Shown in pieces: positions 45,185 through 54,184 of a stretch of DNA of 64,000 bases (its first letter is position 1; each line of letters starts with the position of its first letter). Both the position numbers and the translations under genes were made by a program. The notes under the pieces are model-generated. The model had not been told where the DNA came from. It made no database searches and saw only the letters and a program-made list of their open reading frames with translations. The stretch is from Achromobacter spanius (GTDB taxonomy: Bacteria; Pseudomonadota; Gammaproteobacteria; Burkholderiales; Burkholderiaceae_B). Location: contig NZ_CP034689.1 of the NCBI RefSeq assembly GCF_003994415.1, positions 2,914,001-2,978,000 on the forward strand, given 5' to 3'.

Positions 45185-45628
45185 TCAATGAATCTGTTCC
45201 GAGCCTTCGGGCTGCAATTCCGACAGCCCATTCCAATCGGGGTCTTTGAACATGCGCAGATTTATGGGATAGACCGGGTGCCCTGCCAGGCATTCGTTGA
45301 AGGCGTCCAGAAAGGCCTCAACGTTCGGGGTGTAGTAACGCCACTCCTTCAGATGATTGCCGGTCAGGCAAGCCACCTGCACACCGACATTGGAATTCTC
45401 GAAGCCGTTCTCGATGGCTTCTTCAAAGCGATTGGTGTTTTGCTTGTCTTCGTCATTGGGCATGCCGGACTCGATGCCCGTATACGGCCAGGAGATGATG
45501 ATCAGGTTCTCATTGATCTGACGATCAGGCGCCGCCGGCAGCCCGGTACGAAAACGAACGATGACCGACAAACCGTTGACGCGGGTTTCACCCACGGCCC
45601 AGAGATCGCCAGGAAAAATACTGCTCAT
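45185..45628 (-). CDS. DUF695-like protein
   Basis: 147 residues, acidic, soluble; pattern LSVIVRFRTGL, ENLIIISWPYTGIESGMPNDED and GNHLKEWRYYTPNVEAFLDAFNE resembles DUF695-containing proteins. RBS AGGAAGG before ATG. It precedes the ADP-ribosylglycohydrolase gene by 18 bases. Function unknown. Confidence 0.7.
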   Translation of the reverse strand: MSSIFPGDLWAVGETRVNGLSVIVRFRTGLPAAPDRQINENLIIISWPYTGIESGMPNDEDKQNTNRFEEAIENGFENSNVGVQVACLTGNHLKEWRYYTPNVEAFLDAFNECLAGHPVYPINLRMFKDPDWNGLSELQPEGSEQIH

Positions 45629-45716
45629 TGAATGCCTTCCTATATAGAAACCGAACCGGCGGGTTCAGCGCTTGGTTCCGAGCAAAGCTAGTCATCAAAA
45701 GAAAGAAGCGCGAAGT

Positions 45717-46658
45717 CTATCGCAAGCCAGCAATCCCAGGCTGTGGGCCAAACGTGCCGCCCGCTTGCGTCGTAAGCCGCGCCTGTTCCGCCAACCCTGC
45801 CTGAAGCAATTGCGCCGGCCCACTCATGGCGCGGTCTTTCGACCACACCACCGCAAGCACTGGGTCCTCCAGTGACAGCAAATGCCGCGCCACCAATCCC
45901 TGGCGCTCCGCATACTGCGCGCCGAGACTTTCAACGATGGCCACGCCCAAGCCTTGCGCCGCCAGCGCGCAGGCCGCCGATGATTGCGCCACTTCGATGA
46001 TTGGCCGATACGGCAGCCCTCGCGCTTCCAACGCCTGGCGGGTTGCGCGGCCGGCGGGCAGGGCGGGGGCCAGCACGATCGGGCCGGCGTTGGCGACTTC
46101 TTCCAGCGTCAGCGCCGACTCTCGCGCCCAGGGATGATCTTGCGCCATGACCGCATGCAGACCCAACGGCGCCAGACGCTGGCTGCTGACGCGGTCGATG
46201 TCGGACGGTGCGCCGATGATGATGCCCAGGTCGATGCGGTGGTCGACCGCCATTTCGATGATCTCCAGCGCGGTGCCGGCGCGAACGGTTACCGCTACCG
46301 ACGGATGCGCCTGTCGCATGCTGGCCAGAGCCGGGGGCAGCAGGCTCGACGCCGCTATCGCCACCGCGCCCACGTCCAACCGCGCCAGCGCGCCTTGCCG
46401 GATATCGACGGCGAGCCGGTCGACGGCTTCGATGCCGGCCAGTGCGTTGAGCACCTCGGGTATCAGCGCACGGCCCTGGCTGGTGAGGTGCAGCCGGCGG
46501 TTCTCGCGGCTGAACAATGCGAAGCCCAAGCGGGTTTCCATGTCACGCAACAGCGCGCTGGCGGCGGGCTGGGTCATGTTGACCGACGCCGCGGCGGCGG
46601 TGACGGTGTCGTGCCGATACATGGCGCGCAGCAGCAGGAGTTCTCGCCGGTTGAGCAT
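45717..46658 (-). CDS. LysR-family regulator
   Basis: 313 residues: RRELLLLRAMYRHDTVTAAA, SVNMTQPAASALLRDMETRLG HTH, then a substrate domain with YAERQGLVARHLLSL. Its ATG lies inside a perfect CATATGAA/TTCATATG palindrome, so it probably represses itself. Divergent from an enolase-superfamily gene and Bug gene, its likely targets. Confidence 0.92.
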   Translation of the reverse strand: MLNRRELLLLRAMYRHDTVTAAAASVNMTQPAASALLRDMETRLGFALFSRENRRLHLTSQGRALIPEVLNALAGIEAVDRLAVDIRQGALARLDVGAVAIAASSLLPPALASMRQAHPSVAVTVRAGTALEIIEMAVDHRIDLGIIIGAPSDIDRVSSQRLAPLGLHAVMAQDHPWARESALTLEEVANAGPIVLAPALPAGRATRQALEARGLPYRPIIEVAQSSAACALAAQGLGVAIVESLGAQYAERQGLVARHLLSLEDPVLAVVWSKDRAMSGPAQLLQAGLAEQARLTTQAGGTFGPQPGIAGLR

Positions 46659-46705
46659 ATGAATTTCATATGAAAATAGTCAATTCAGCTATTTGACCAT
46701 ATGAA
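46656..46705. promoter_or_regulatory. CATATGAA operator cluster in divergent promoter
   Basis: CATATGAA-T-TTCATATG is a perfect 17-base palindrome at 46656-46672, overlapping the lysR start codon. A third CATATGAA lies at 46698-46705. Between them AAATAG (46674) and CTATTT (46689) form another inverted repeat. Likely the regulator's binding sites for lysR and the divergent enolase-superfamily gene. Confidence 0.7.
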
Positions 46706-46756
46706 TAAGGCGCCGCCAGAATAGCCGGATCGCATTCTGCTTCTTCAGCTATCGCC

Positions 46757-47854
46757 ATGCCCGCCAACACTATCGTTTCCGTCACTTGCATCCCCCTGCG
46801 CCTGCCGTTTCATCACTGGAGCCCGTCGCCGCTGTTCGCCGGCCGGCCGCGCAACAAGCTGGACAGCGCGCTGGTGCGTGTGCAGACGGAAGACGGCACG
46901 GTGGCCTGGGGCGAGTCGTATTGCGTGGAGCCGCGCGCCTTGGTCGCAATTTTTGAAACCCTGATCGCGCCGCTGGCTTGCGGACGCGACGCGGATGACG
47001 ACACCTTGCTGCCGGGCATGCAGCGCACGCTGCACAACCTGGGGCGGTCTGGGCCCGTGGTACATGCGCTGGCCGGCCTGGACATCGCGCTGTGGGACCT
47101 GCGCGCCAAGCGGGCGGGGGTGCCCTTGCATCAGTTACTGGGCGGCAAGCGCCGCGAGCGCGTGCGCGTCTATGCGTCGCTGCTTCAGTACTACGGCAAT
47201 GCCGAGCGCCTGGACGCGGTGACGACGCGCGCCATGAACGAAGGCTATACCGAGATCAAGCTGCACGAGCGCACCGCCGATGCGCTGGCCGCCGTGCGCC
47301 GCAGCACGGGGGCGGGCGTGCCCATCATGGTGGACACCAACTGCGCCTGGTTGCCTGGCGAAGCCGAAGCCGCCATCGCCGCCATGCGCCCGCATGACCC
47401 GTTCTGGATCGAAGAGCCGCTGTGGCCGCCGGAGGACGATCGCGCGCTGGCCCGCTTGAAGCGAGCCTGCGGCGTGCCGCTGGCCGTGGGCGAGAACGCC
47501 AGCAGCGTCACCGACCTGGAACGGGTGGTGGACAACGAAGCCGCGCAGTACGTGCAGCCCAGCGTCATCAAACTGGGCTTGACCGGCGCGTGGCACATCG
47601 CGCAGAAGTGCGCGGAAACGAACGTCATCTGCGCGCCGCAGGTGGCATTTTTTGGACCGGGCTATCTGGCCAGCCTGCACCTGATCGCGGCGCAGCAGGC
47701 CGAGGTATCGCTGGAACGCCTATACGTGGAACTGGCCCACGTGCCTTATGGGCGCAGCGTGCCCATCGCAGACGGTTGGGTGCAGGTGCCGGACGGGCCC
47801 GGGCTGGGTGCGGACCCGGAAGCGGAACTTGCCGAAGGCCGGTTCAGCGCCTGA
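46757..47854 (+). CDS. Enolase-superfamily dehydratase/racemase (mandelate racemase / muconate lactonizing type)
   Basis: 365 residues: capping domain (SVTCIPLRLPFHHWSPSP) and TIM barrel with the three metal ligands in MVDTN, IEEPL and GENAS. At the end of the second barrel strand the usual K-x-K acid/base motif reads K-L-H (EIKLHERT), and the C-terminal region has APQVAFFGPG where many members have a His. Substrate cannot be assigned. Upstream of a Bug gene on the same strand and divergent from LysR: uptake plus first catabolic step of an acid is the likely theme. Confidence 0.9.
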   Translation: MPANTIVSVTCIPLRLPFHHWSPSPLFAGRPRNKLDSALVRVQTEDGTVAWGESYCVEPRALVAIFETLIAPLACGRDADDDTLLPGMQRTLHNLGRSGPVVHALAGLDIALWDLRAKRAGVPLHQLLGGKRRERVRVYASLLQYYGNAERLDAVTTRAMNEGYTEIKLHERTADALAAVRRSTGAGVPIMVDTNCAWLPGEAEAAIAAMRPHDPFWIEEPLWPPEDDRALARLKRACGVPLAVGENASSVTDLERVVDNEAAQYVQPSVIKLGLTGAWHIAQKCAETNVICAPQVAFFGPGYLASLHLIAAQQAEVSLERLYVELAHVPYGRSVPIADGWVQVPDGPGLGADPEAELAEGRFSA

Positions 47855-47913
47855 CACGACGACAACGCGAGCCCAAAGAGGCCGCATCAAAACATAAACC
47901 TGGAGACAACAAC

Positions 47914-48906
47914 ATGCATTCATCGCGCAGAGTGTTCTTGATCAACGGCACGGCCATGGCAGTGGGCGCGGCCGCGTTGCCCTGGAGCTTCGCGGCACGC
48001 GCCGCGCAGTATCCGGACAAGGCGGTGCGCTTGTACATTCCCTATCCGCCGGGCGCGGCGACCGACACGCTGGGCCGCATGGCGGGCCAGGTGTACGCCG
48101 AAGCGCTGGGCCAGCCCTTCGTGGTTGAGAACCGGGGCGGCGGCGGGACCACGATCGGCACGCGCGCGTTGGCGGTGTCGGCGCCGGACGGCTACACCAT
48201 CGGCATGGTCGACTCCACGTTCACGATCAACCCCGCGCTGTTGGGCGATCGCCAGCCCTACGACGCGATCAAGGACTTTGCGCCGATCTCGCTGATGGCG
48301 ACCGCGCCGTTCGTGATGGTGGTGCATCCGTCCGTCAAGGCCACCGACGTTGCCGCTTTTGTTGCGCTGGCCAAGGCGCAGCCGGGCACGCTGTCGTTCG
48401 GGTCGGCGGGGGTGGGCAGCGGTCCGCATCTGGCGGGCGAGCAACTGCGCCAGCAGGCGGGCGTGGACGTGCTGCACGTGCCGTATCGCGGCGGTGGCAC
48501 CGTCATCACCGACCTGCTGGGTGGCCAGGTGCAATTCGCCTTCGCCACGGTTCCCACACTGCTGGAACACATCAAGGCGGGGCGCCTGCGGGCCTTGGCG
48601 GTCACGAGTCCCAAGCGCGTCAGCCAGTTGCCGGACGTGCCGACGTTTGCCGAGGCGGGTCTGCCGGGCGTGGACATCTCGCCCTTGTTCGGCCTGGTGG
48701 CGCCCGCGGGCGTGCCGGAACCGATCATCGAGCGGCTGTCGAAAACGCTGGCCGATTCCGTGCGCAACGGCGCGCTGCGCGACAAGCTGGCGGGCTTGGG
48801 TTTTCAGCCGGTGGGCAGCACCCCGGCAGAATTCGCGCAGCGGATAAAGGACGATGTGGCGAAGTGGACGGGCGTGATTCAGCGCGGGGGGATCAAGGCG
48901 GAGTAG
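47914..48906 (+). CDS. Bug/TctC-type periplasmic solute-binding protein
   Basis: 330 residues. Twin-arginine-like signal (SRRVFLINGTAMAVGAAALP), then YPDKAVRLYIPYPPGAATDT, FVVENRGGGGTTIGT, APDGYTIGMV and VPYRGGGTVITDLLGGQVQF. 59 bases after the enolase-superfamily gene, same strand. Presumably captures the substrate of that enzyme. No TctAB genes nearby. Confidence 0.92.
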   Translation: MHSSRRVFLINGTAMAVGAAALPWSFAARAAQYPDKAVRLYIPYPPGAATDTLGRMAGQVYAEALGQPFVVENRGGGGTTIGTRALAVSAPDGYTIGMVDSTFTINPALLGDRQPYDAIKDFAPISLMATAPFVMVVHPSVKATDVAAFVALAKAQPGTLSFGSAGVGSGPHLAGEQLRQQAGVDVLHVPYRGGGTVITDLLGGQVQFAFATVPTLLEHIKAGRLRALAVTSPKRVSQLPDVPTFAEAGLPGVDISPLFGLVAPAGVPEPIIERLSKTLADSVRNGALRDKLAGLGFQPVGSTPAEFAQRIKDDVAKWTGVIQRGGIKAE

Positions 48907-48952
48907 GGCTTGCGGGCGGCTGGTGGCGATTGTCTTGGAGGGCGATCCACGT

Positions 48953-48977
48953 TATAAATGAGTGTTATTCCTATTAA
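48953..48977 (+). promoter_or_regulatory. Fur-box-like sequence upstream of second fecI-type gene
   Basis: AATGAGTGTTATTCCTATT, AT-rich in a GC-rich background, about 22 bases before the sigma-factor start; similar style to the one at 34343. By eye. Confidence 0.4.
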
Positions 48978-48998
48978 CATGCCTGTCGCCCACCCTCC

Positions 48999-49511
48999 AT
49001 GGATTCACCCGCGAACCAGAACGTCCACCGGCTTTACGCGGAACACCATGATTGGTTGCTGGGCTGGCTGATCCGGCGCGTGAACAATCGCGCCGACGCC
49101 GCCGATCTGACGCAGGACACCTTCTGCCGCGTACTGACGTCGGCCACCTCCACCCCCATCGCCGAACCTCGTGCCTACCTGCTGACGTTGGCGCGCCGGC
49201 TGACCATCGACTTGTGGCGGGCGCGTGATGTTGAAGCGCGCTACCTGGAAGCGCTGGCGCACGAGCAGGAACCGGTGGCCGTGTCGCCCGAAACGCTGCT
49301 CATGCTCAAGCAAGCCGTCATGGAAATCGATGCCTTGCTCGACGGCCTGCCCGTGCCGGTGAAACATGCGTTCCTGCTGAACCGCCTTGACGGCATGACC
49401 CATCCCGCCATCGCGCAAACGATGGGTGTGTCGCTGGCCACGGTCGAGCGGCATGTGAAACGGGCATTCCTGCATTGTCTTGCCGCGCGGCGGGTGGCGG
49501 ATTCCCGATGA
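48999..49511 (+). CDS. FecI-type ECF sigma factor
   Basis: 170 residues: region 2 (LYAEHHDWLLGWLIRRVNNR, AADLTQDTFCRVL) and region 4 (LDGMTHPAIAQTMGVSLATV, RHVKRAFLHC). First gene of sigma factor, anti-sigma, receptor operon; stop overlaps the fecR-type start (ATGA). Similar in design to the locus at 30-34 kb, so the window has two parallel signalling systems. Confidence 0.93.
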   Translation: MDSPANQNVHRLYAEHHDWLLGWLIRRVNNRADAADLTQDTFCRVLTSATSTPIAEPRAYLLTLARRLTIDLWRARDVEARYLEALAHEQEPVAVSPETLLMLKQAVMEIDALLDGLPVPVKHAFLLNRLDGMTHPAIAQTMGVSLATVERHVKRAFLHCLAARRVADSR

Positions 49512-50473
49512 ATACGCCACCCGCAGGCGACGCGCTGACAGAGCGCGCGGTCGACTGGATCGTCTTGCTGACGTCGGGGCACGCCTGCGACCACGATCGC
49601 CAGCGCTTCGAGCACTGGCTCGCCAGCCATCCGGACCACGCGCGTGCGTGGGCTGAAGTAGACGGCCTGATGCGCCAGCCCCTTTCCCGGCTACGCGCGG
49701 CAGCGGGCGATGCGCCCGGCCCGGCGCGTGCCGCCCGCGCCACCTTGCTGCAAACCAGCGGTCTGGATCGGCGCCGGGTGCTGAAGCTTGCGATGCTGGT
49801 GGGCGGCATCGCCACCGGCGCGCTAGTCACCGACCGCTACATTCCGCTGGCCGGCCTGTCCGCCAGTTACGCCACACGGACCGGCAAGCGTCAGACCTAC
49901 GCGCTGGCCGACGGCTCTGTGCTGACGTTGAACGCGCGCTCGGCTGTCGACGTGCATTACAACGACGCGCAGCGCACCGTCGTGCTGCGCCAAGGCGGCC
50001 TGTACGCCGAGGCGCGCGCCGGCGACCGGCCCTTCGTGGTGCGTACGCACCACGGCGAAGTATCGGCCCACTCGACCCGGCTGGCGGTCAGCCAGTTCGA
50101 CGACTACGCCGTCGCCAGCGCGATTGAGCATTCGTTGCTTGTGCGCCCGGCGCGCGGCGATCCCATGGCCTTGCCGCAGTCCGCAACGGCGGCCTTCGAT
50201 CAGGATCGCGCTTGGGCACGCGAGGATGGCGCGCAGGATGCCTGGCGCAACGGCATTCTGAGTGTGCGCGACGCGCGGCTGGACGAGGTCGTGGCTCAGG
50301 TGCGGGCGTATCAGCCCGGCCTGATACGGGTCTCGCAACGGGCTGCCGCGTTGCGGGTGTTCGGTGTTTTTCCGCTGGACGACCCGGACCGGACACTCTT
50401 GGCGCTGAGCCAAACGCTGCCGATCCGGATGCAGCGCTTTGGGCCGTGGCTGACGCTTCTGGATGCGGCATGA
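49508..50473 (+). CDS. FecR-type transmembrane anti-sigma regulator
   Basis: 321 residues: N-terminal DUF4880 part (ERAVDWIVLLTSGHACDHDRQRFEHWLA), transmembrane helix near 88-108, FecR domain about 120-215 (RQTYALADGSVLTLNARSA), and C-terminal receptor-contact domain (DARLDEVVAQVRAYQPGLI). Start overlaps the sigma-factor stop. It should couple the downstream receptor to the sigma factor. Confidence 0.92.
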   Translation: MNTPPAGDALTERAVDWIVLLTSGHACDHDRQRFEHWLASHPDHARAWAEVDGLMRQPLSRLRAAAGDAPGPARAARATLLQTSGLDRRRVLKLAMLVGGIATGALVTDRYIPLAGLSASYATRTGKRQTYALADGSVLTLNARSAVDVHYNDAQRTVVLRQGGLYAEARAGDRPFVVRTHHGEVSAHSTRLAVSQFDDYAVASAIEHSLLVRPARGDPMALPQSATAAFDQDRAWAREDGAQDAWRNGILSVRDARLDEVVAQVRAYQPGLIRVSQRAAALRVFGVFPLDDPDRTLLALSQTLPIRMQRFGPWLTLLDAA

Positions 50474-50557
50474 CAGGGCAATGAGGGGATTGGAGGCCGG
50501 TAGCCGTCATGACTAATGACGCAACCGAATTCCCTATCCGAAAAACCTCCCGCAACT

Positions 50558-53014
50558 ATGAAATTTCCCCTGACTACCGCCGCGACGCTCGTCGCTGGCG
50601 CGCTGAACGCCTGCCTGATGGCACCCTGCGCATATGCCCAGAATGCTCCCGTGGGCGTCGGGCAGCGGGCTGCCGTTGCCTATGACCTGTCCGCCGGCCC
50701 GTTGACCGACACCCTGAGCCGGATCTCGTTGCAAAGCGGCCAGACCATCTCCGCGGGCGCGGAGCTGGTGGCTGGCCGGCAAGCCGCGCCGGTGCGCGGC
50801 GTGCTGAGCGCCGAGGGGGCGGCCCGGCAGGCGCTGGCGGGAACCGGCCTGGAGCTTGTCGTGACAAGCGCTGGCGTGCTGACCGTGCGCCCGCTGCCCG
50901 CCGTGGGCGTGGTGACGTCGCTTGAACCCGTCCTGGTCAGTGCCAGCGCCATCATCCCGCCCAGCGAAGGCACCGGTTCCTACACAATCCCCGAGTCCAC
51001 CTCGGCTACCCGAATGAGGCTGACGATGCGAGAAACGCCGCAGTCAGTCAGCGTCATCACACGCCAGCAAATGGACGACCAGGGCATCGTCAACGTGGCG
51101 CAGGCGCTCGAGCAGACGCCGGGTATTACGGTCAGCCAGGACAACTCCGAGGGTTACAGCTTTTACTCGCGCGGCTTTCAACTGTCGAATTTCCAGTTCG
51201 ACGGCCTTCCCAGCCTGTCCAGCGACGGCGGCAACGTCCGCGATAACTACAGCATCACGAACTCGGTCATTTATGACCGCATTGAAGTGCTGAAGGGCGC
51301 CACGGGCCTGGTCAACGGGGCAGGCTATCCCTCGGGCGTGGTCAACTTCATCCGCAAGCGTCCCACCCAGGAATTCCAGGGCAGCCTGTCGGCGGGAGCC
51401 GGTTCCTGGGACCGCTACCGCAGCGAAGTCGATCTGGGTGGCCCCTTGAGCGAAAGCGGCAAGCTGCGAGGCCGCGTCGTGGGCGCCGCCGAGACCCACG
51501 GCAGCTTCATGGACCATGCCAAAGGCACGGAGTCCATCGGCTACGGCATCCTCGAAGCCGACCTGTCGCCCCGCACCACCGCGTCGTTCGGCGTGGACTA
51601 CCAACAGAACCGGAATGACGGCACCACCAACACCCACCTGCCTTCGCTGTTTTCGGACGGCTCGCAAGTGACGTTCTCGCGTTCGACCAACCCGGCCGAC
51701 AAATGGGCATGGCGCAACCAGGACACCACGCGCCTGTTCGCGGACATCAGCCACAGGCTGGACAACGGTTGGAACTTCAAGCTGGCCGCCGCGCACCGGG
51801 ACTACAAATCGCGCGAGCTGATCTCGGGCATGGGCAGCGCGACGGTGGACGTGGTTGACCACAGCGTAAGCCACGGGTTCTATCCCGGCGGCGCCGCGCG
51901 TTTTGACACGGACTCGCGAGAAAACAGTATCGACTTCCAGGCGTCTGGCCCCTACACGCTGTTTGGCCGTCAGCACGACTTGGTGGTCGGCTACAACGCG
52001 GCGCGCACGCACGCGCAATCCCGCCGCGAGGACGGTGACACCGACCTGTGGATCGATGATGCGTTCAACTGGAACAACAACGCCACGGAGCCCGGCTCGT
52101 ACGCCTGGTGGCTGACGCAAGACATGCAGGTCAATCAGAAGATCCTGTATGCCGCGACCGTGCTGCATCCGACAGACCGCTTTGCGTTCATCCTCGGCGG
52201 CCGCCTGACGAACTATTCCTGGAGCCAGGACATCCGGTATGCGAACGGCCGTTACGTTGGCTACTCGACGAACGTGAGTAGAAAACTCATACCCTACACG
52301 GGGGTTACCTACGATCTGGATGCGAACCACACGGTGTACGCCAGCTACACCGACGTGTTCAAGCCCCAGGCCTACAACTTCGATGCGAACAACCGCCAGC
52401 TTGACCCGCTGACGGGCAAGAGCATCGAGCTTGGCGCCAAGGGCGAGTATCTGGACGGGCGCTTGAATGCCAGCGTCGCGCTGTTCCAGCTCAAGCAGGA
52501 CAACGTTGCCGAGCCCGACCCCAGTGGCGCCTCGACGCCCACCGGCGGCGCGGCTTATATCGCGGTGCCGGGCGTAACCACGCGCGGCCTCGAACTGGAA
52601 GTCTCCGGCGAAGTGTTGCCGGGCTGGCAAGTGAACGCGGGCTACACCTACAGCCGTTCGCGCGACCGCGACGGCCAGCGCGTCAGCACCACACAACCCG
52701 AGCATCTCTTCAAGCTGGCGACGGCCTATCGCCTGCGGGGTGACTGGCACCGCCTGACCGTGGGCGGAAACGTGCACTGGCAAGGCAATACCTACTTCAC
52801 GCAGGAAGTGGACGCGCGCAACCACCGCTTCACCCAGGACAGTTACGCCGTTTTTGGTCTGATGGCGGGATATGACTTCAGCAAGGACTTGCGCCTGACG
52901 GTGAACGTGAACAACGTGCTGGACAAGCACTATTACTCGGGCATGGGCAACTACAACTCGGTCTTCTACGGCGCACCGCGCAACGTGTTCGCGCAGTTGC
53001 GCTACAAGTTCTGA
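50558..53014 (+). CDS. TonB-dependent siderophore receptor with STN signalling domain
   Basis: About 818 residues from the ATG that gives a clean signal peptide (MKFPLTTAATLVAGALNA ... CAYAQN); an ATG 14 codons earlier (50516) is the alternative and neither has a strong RBS. STN domain (LSAGPLTDTLSRISLQSGQT), plug (TPQSVSVITRQQMDDQGIV, YDRIEVLKGATGLV), and a barrel ending VFAQLRYKF. Third gene of the second fecI-fecR-receptor operon. Confidence 0.93.
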   Translation: MKFPLTTAATLVAGALNACLMAPCAYAQNAPVGVGQRAAVAYDLSAGPLTDTLSRISLQSGQTISAGAELVAGRQAAPVRGVLSAEGAARQALAGTGLELVVTSAGVLTVRPLPAVGVVTSLEPVLVSASAIIPPSEGTGSYTIPESTSATRMRLTMRETPQSVSVITRQQMDDQGIVNVAQALEQTPGITVSQDNSEGYSFYSRGFQLSNFQFDGLPSLSSDGGNVRDNYSITNSVIYDRIEVLKGATGLVNGAGYPSGVVNFIRKRPTQEFQGSLSAGAGSWDRYRSEVDLGGPLSESGKLRGRVVGAAETHGSFMDHAKGTESIGYGILEADLSPRTTASFGVDYQQNRNDGTTNTHLPSLFSDGSQVTFSRSTNPADKWAWRNQDTTRLFADISHRLDNGWNFKLAAAHRDYKSRELISGMGSATVDVVDHSVSHGFYPGGAARFDTDSRENSIDFQASGPYTLFGRQHDLVVGYNAARTHAQSRREDGDTDLWIDDAFNWNNNATEPGSYAWWLTQDMQVNQKILYAATVLHPTDRFAFILGGRLTNYSWSQDIRYANGRYVGYSTNVSRKLIPYTGVTYDLDANHTVYASYTDVFKPQAYNFDANNRQLDPLTGKSIELGAKGEYLDGRLNASVALFQLKQDNVAEPDPSGASTPTGGAAYIAVPGVTTRGLELEVSGEVLPGWQVNAGYTYSRSRDRDGQRVSTTQPEHLFKLATAYRLRGDWHRLTVGGNVHWQGNTYFTQEVDARNHRFTQDSYAVFGLMAGYDFSKDLRLTVNVNNVLDKHYYSGMGNYNSVFYGAPRNVFAQLRYKF

Positions 53015-53113
53015 TCCGGCTCAATGATGTGCTGGATGGCCTGGAAGCGGCTGAGGGGGCCATTCAAAGATGGCCCGGCGCGCACGCCGATTCGGTGCAT
53101 GCCCCATACGCAG

Positions 53114-54097
53114 CTATTCCGGCTTGATGCCTGCCGCCTTGATGACTCGGCCCCATTTCTGAAGCTCGGCAGCCTGAAACGCGTTTAGCTCGGCGGAGGT
53201 CGTTGTCCATGCCTGGGTTGCTGAGTTCCGAAAGAACGCTTGCGCGCCCTCGCTGGCTACGGCTTCGATCAATAACTGCCTTAGCTTCGCATCCGTCGGC
53301 GCGGGTGTGCCGACGGGTACGTAGGCGGCGAACCAATAGCCCATGTCATAGCCTTTGATGCCGGCCTCGTCCAGGGTAGGTACATCCGGCAGTTGGGGCA
53401 GGCGTTCCTGGGTTGATGCGCCAAGCGGGCGCAGTTTGCCTGCTTCGATCTGCGACAAACCCGTTACGGTGTCGATCACCATCATGTCGATGTGCCCACC
53501 CAGCAGATCGTTCAGCGCATTGGGATTGCTGTTGTAGCCGACCCAGACGATATCCGTGCCGGTCAGTTGCTTGAGCATTTCGCCCGCGATGCGGCTGGAC
53601 GAATTGCCGCTGCCGAAGCTCAGTTTGCCGGGGGCTTGCTTGGCCGCGCGAATCAGGTCATCGACAGTGCGATAAGGCGAGTCGGCCTTCACCACCAGAA
53701 CCAGGCCGCCGCGTCCCAATCCTGTCAGTGGGGTGAAATCCGCGGCTGGGTCATACGGGAGCGTTTTGAAAAGATGGGGGTTGGCGGCCTGCGTGGTGTT
53801 GGTGGTGATCAACACCGTGTAGCCGTCGGGAGCGGCTCGGGCAACGTGATGCGCGGCGATCATGCCGCTTGCGCCTGGCCGGTTTTCCACAACGACGGCT
53901 TGCCCCGTCTGCTGTGTCAGCGACGCTGACAATGCGCGTGCCAGCAGGTCGGTTGCACTGCCCGCGCCGAATGGCACGACAAATGTCACGGGCTTTTCCG
54001 GGTAGCCGCCCGCCTGTGCCGATGCGGTCCAGGCAAAGCCAAGCACGGCCAGCACCGAGGCCGCCAGGCGGACGATAGAAGTGATGATGGGATTCAT
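53114..54097 (-). CDS. Bug/TctC-type periplasmic solute-binding protein
   Basis: 327 residues with a Sec signal (cleavage near TASAQA), then YPEKPVTFVVPFGAGSATD, VVVENRPGASGMIAAHHV and APDGYTVLITTN. Last gene of a leftward group CaiB-type transferase, enoyl-CoA hydratase, Bug. It presumably captures the organic acid processed by those enzymes. Confidence 0.92.
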   Translation of the reverse strand: MNPIITSIVRLAASVLAVLGFAWTASAQAGGYPEKPVTFVVPFGAGSATDLLARALSASLTQQTGQAVVVENRPGASGMIAAHHVARAAPDGYTVLITTNTTQAANPHLFKTLPYDPAADFTPLTGLGRGGLVLVVKADSPYRTVDDLIRAAKQAPGKLSFGSGNSSSRIAGEMLKQLTGTDIVWVGYNSNPNALNDLLGGHIDMMVIDTVTGLSQIEAGKLRPLGASTQERLPQLPDVPTLDEAGIKGYDMGYWFAAYVPVGTPAPTDAKLRQLLIEAVASEGAQAFFRNSATQAWTTTSAELNAFQAAELQKWGRVIKAAGIKPE

Positions 54098-54184
54098 GAT
54101 GTTTGTCTCCTGTAGTTAGTTGGTGCGGGCGTCATTGGCCTGCACGCTTCGTATGCCAGCTTCCTGGGTGCGCGCTCAACGCGC

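Noticed and set aside
51044..52930. Long minus-strand open frame (628 codons) opposite the TonB receptor
   Set aside because: Antisense frame in high-GC DNA with Val/Arg/Ala-rich, domain-free translation; the plus strand encodes a complete receptor.
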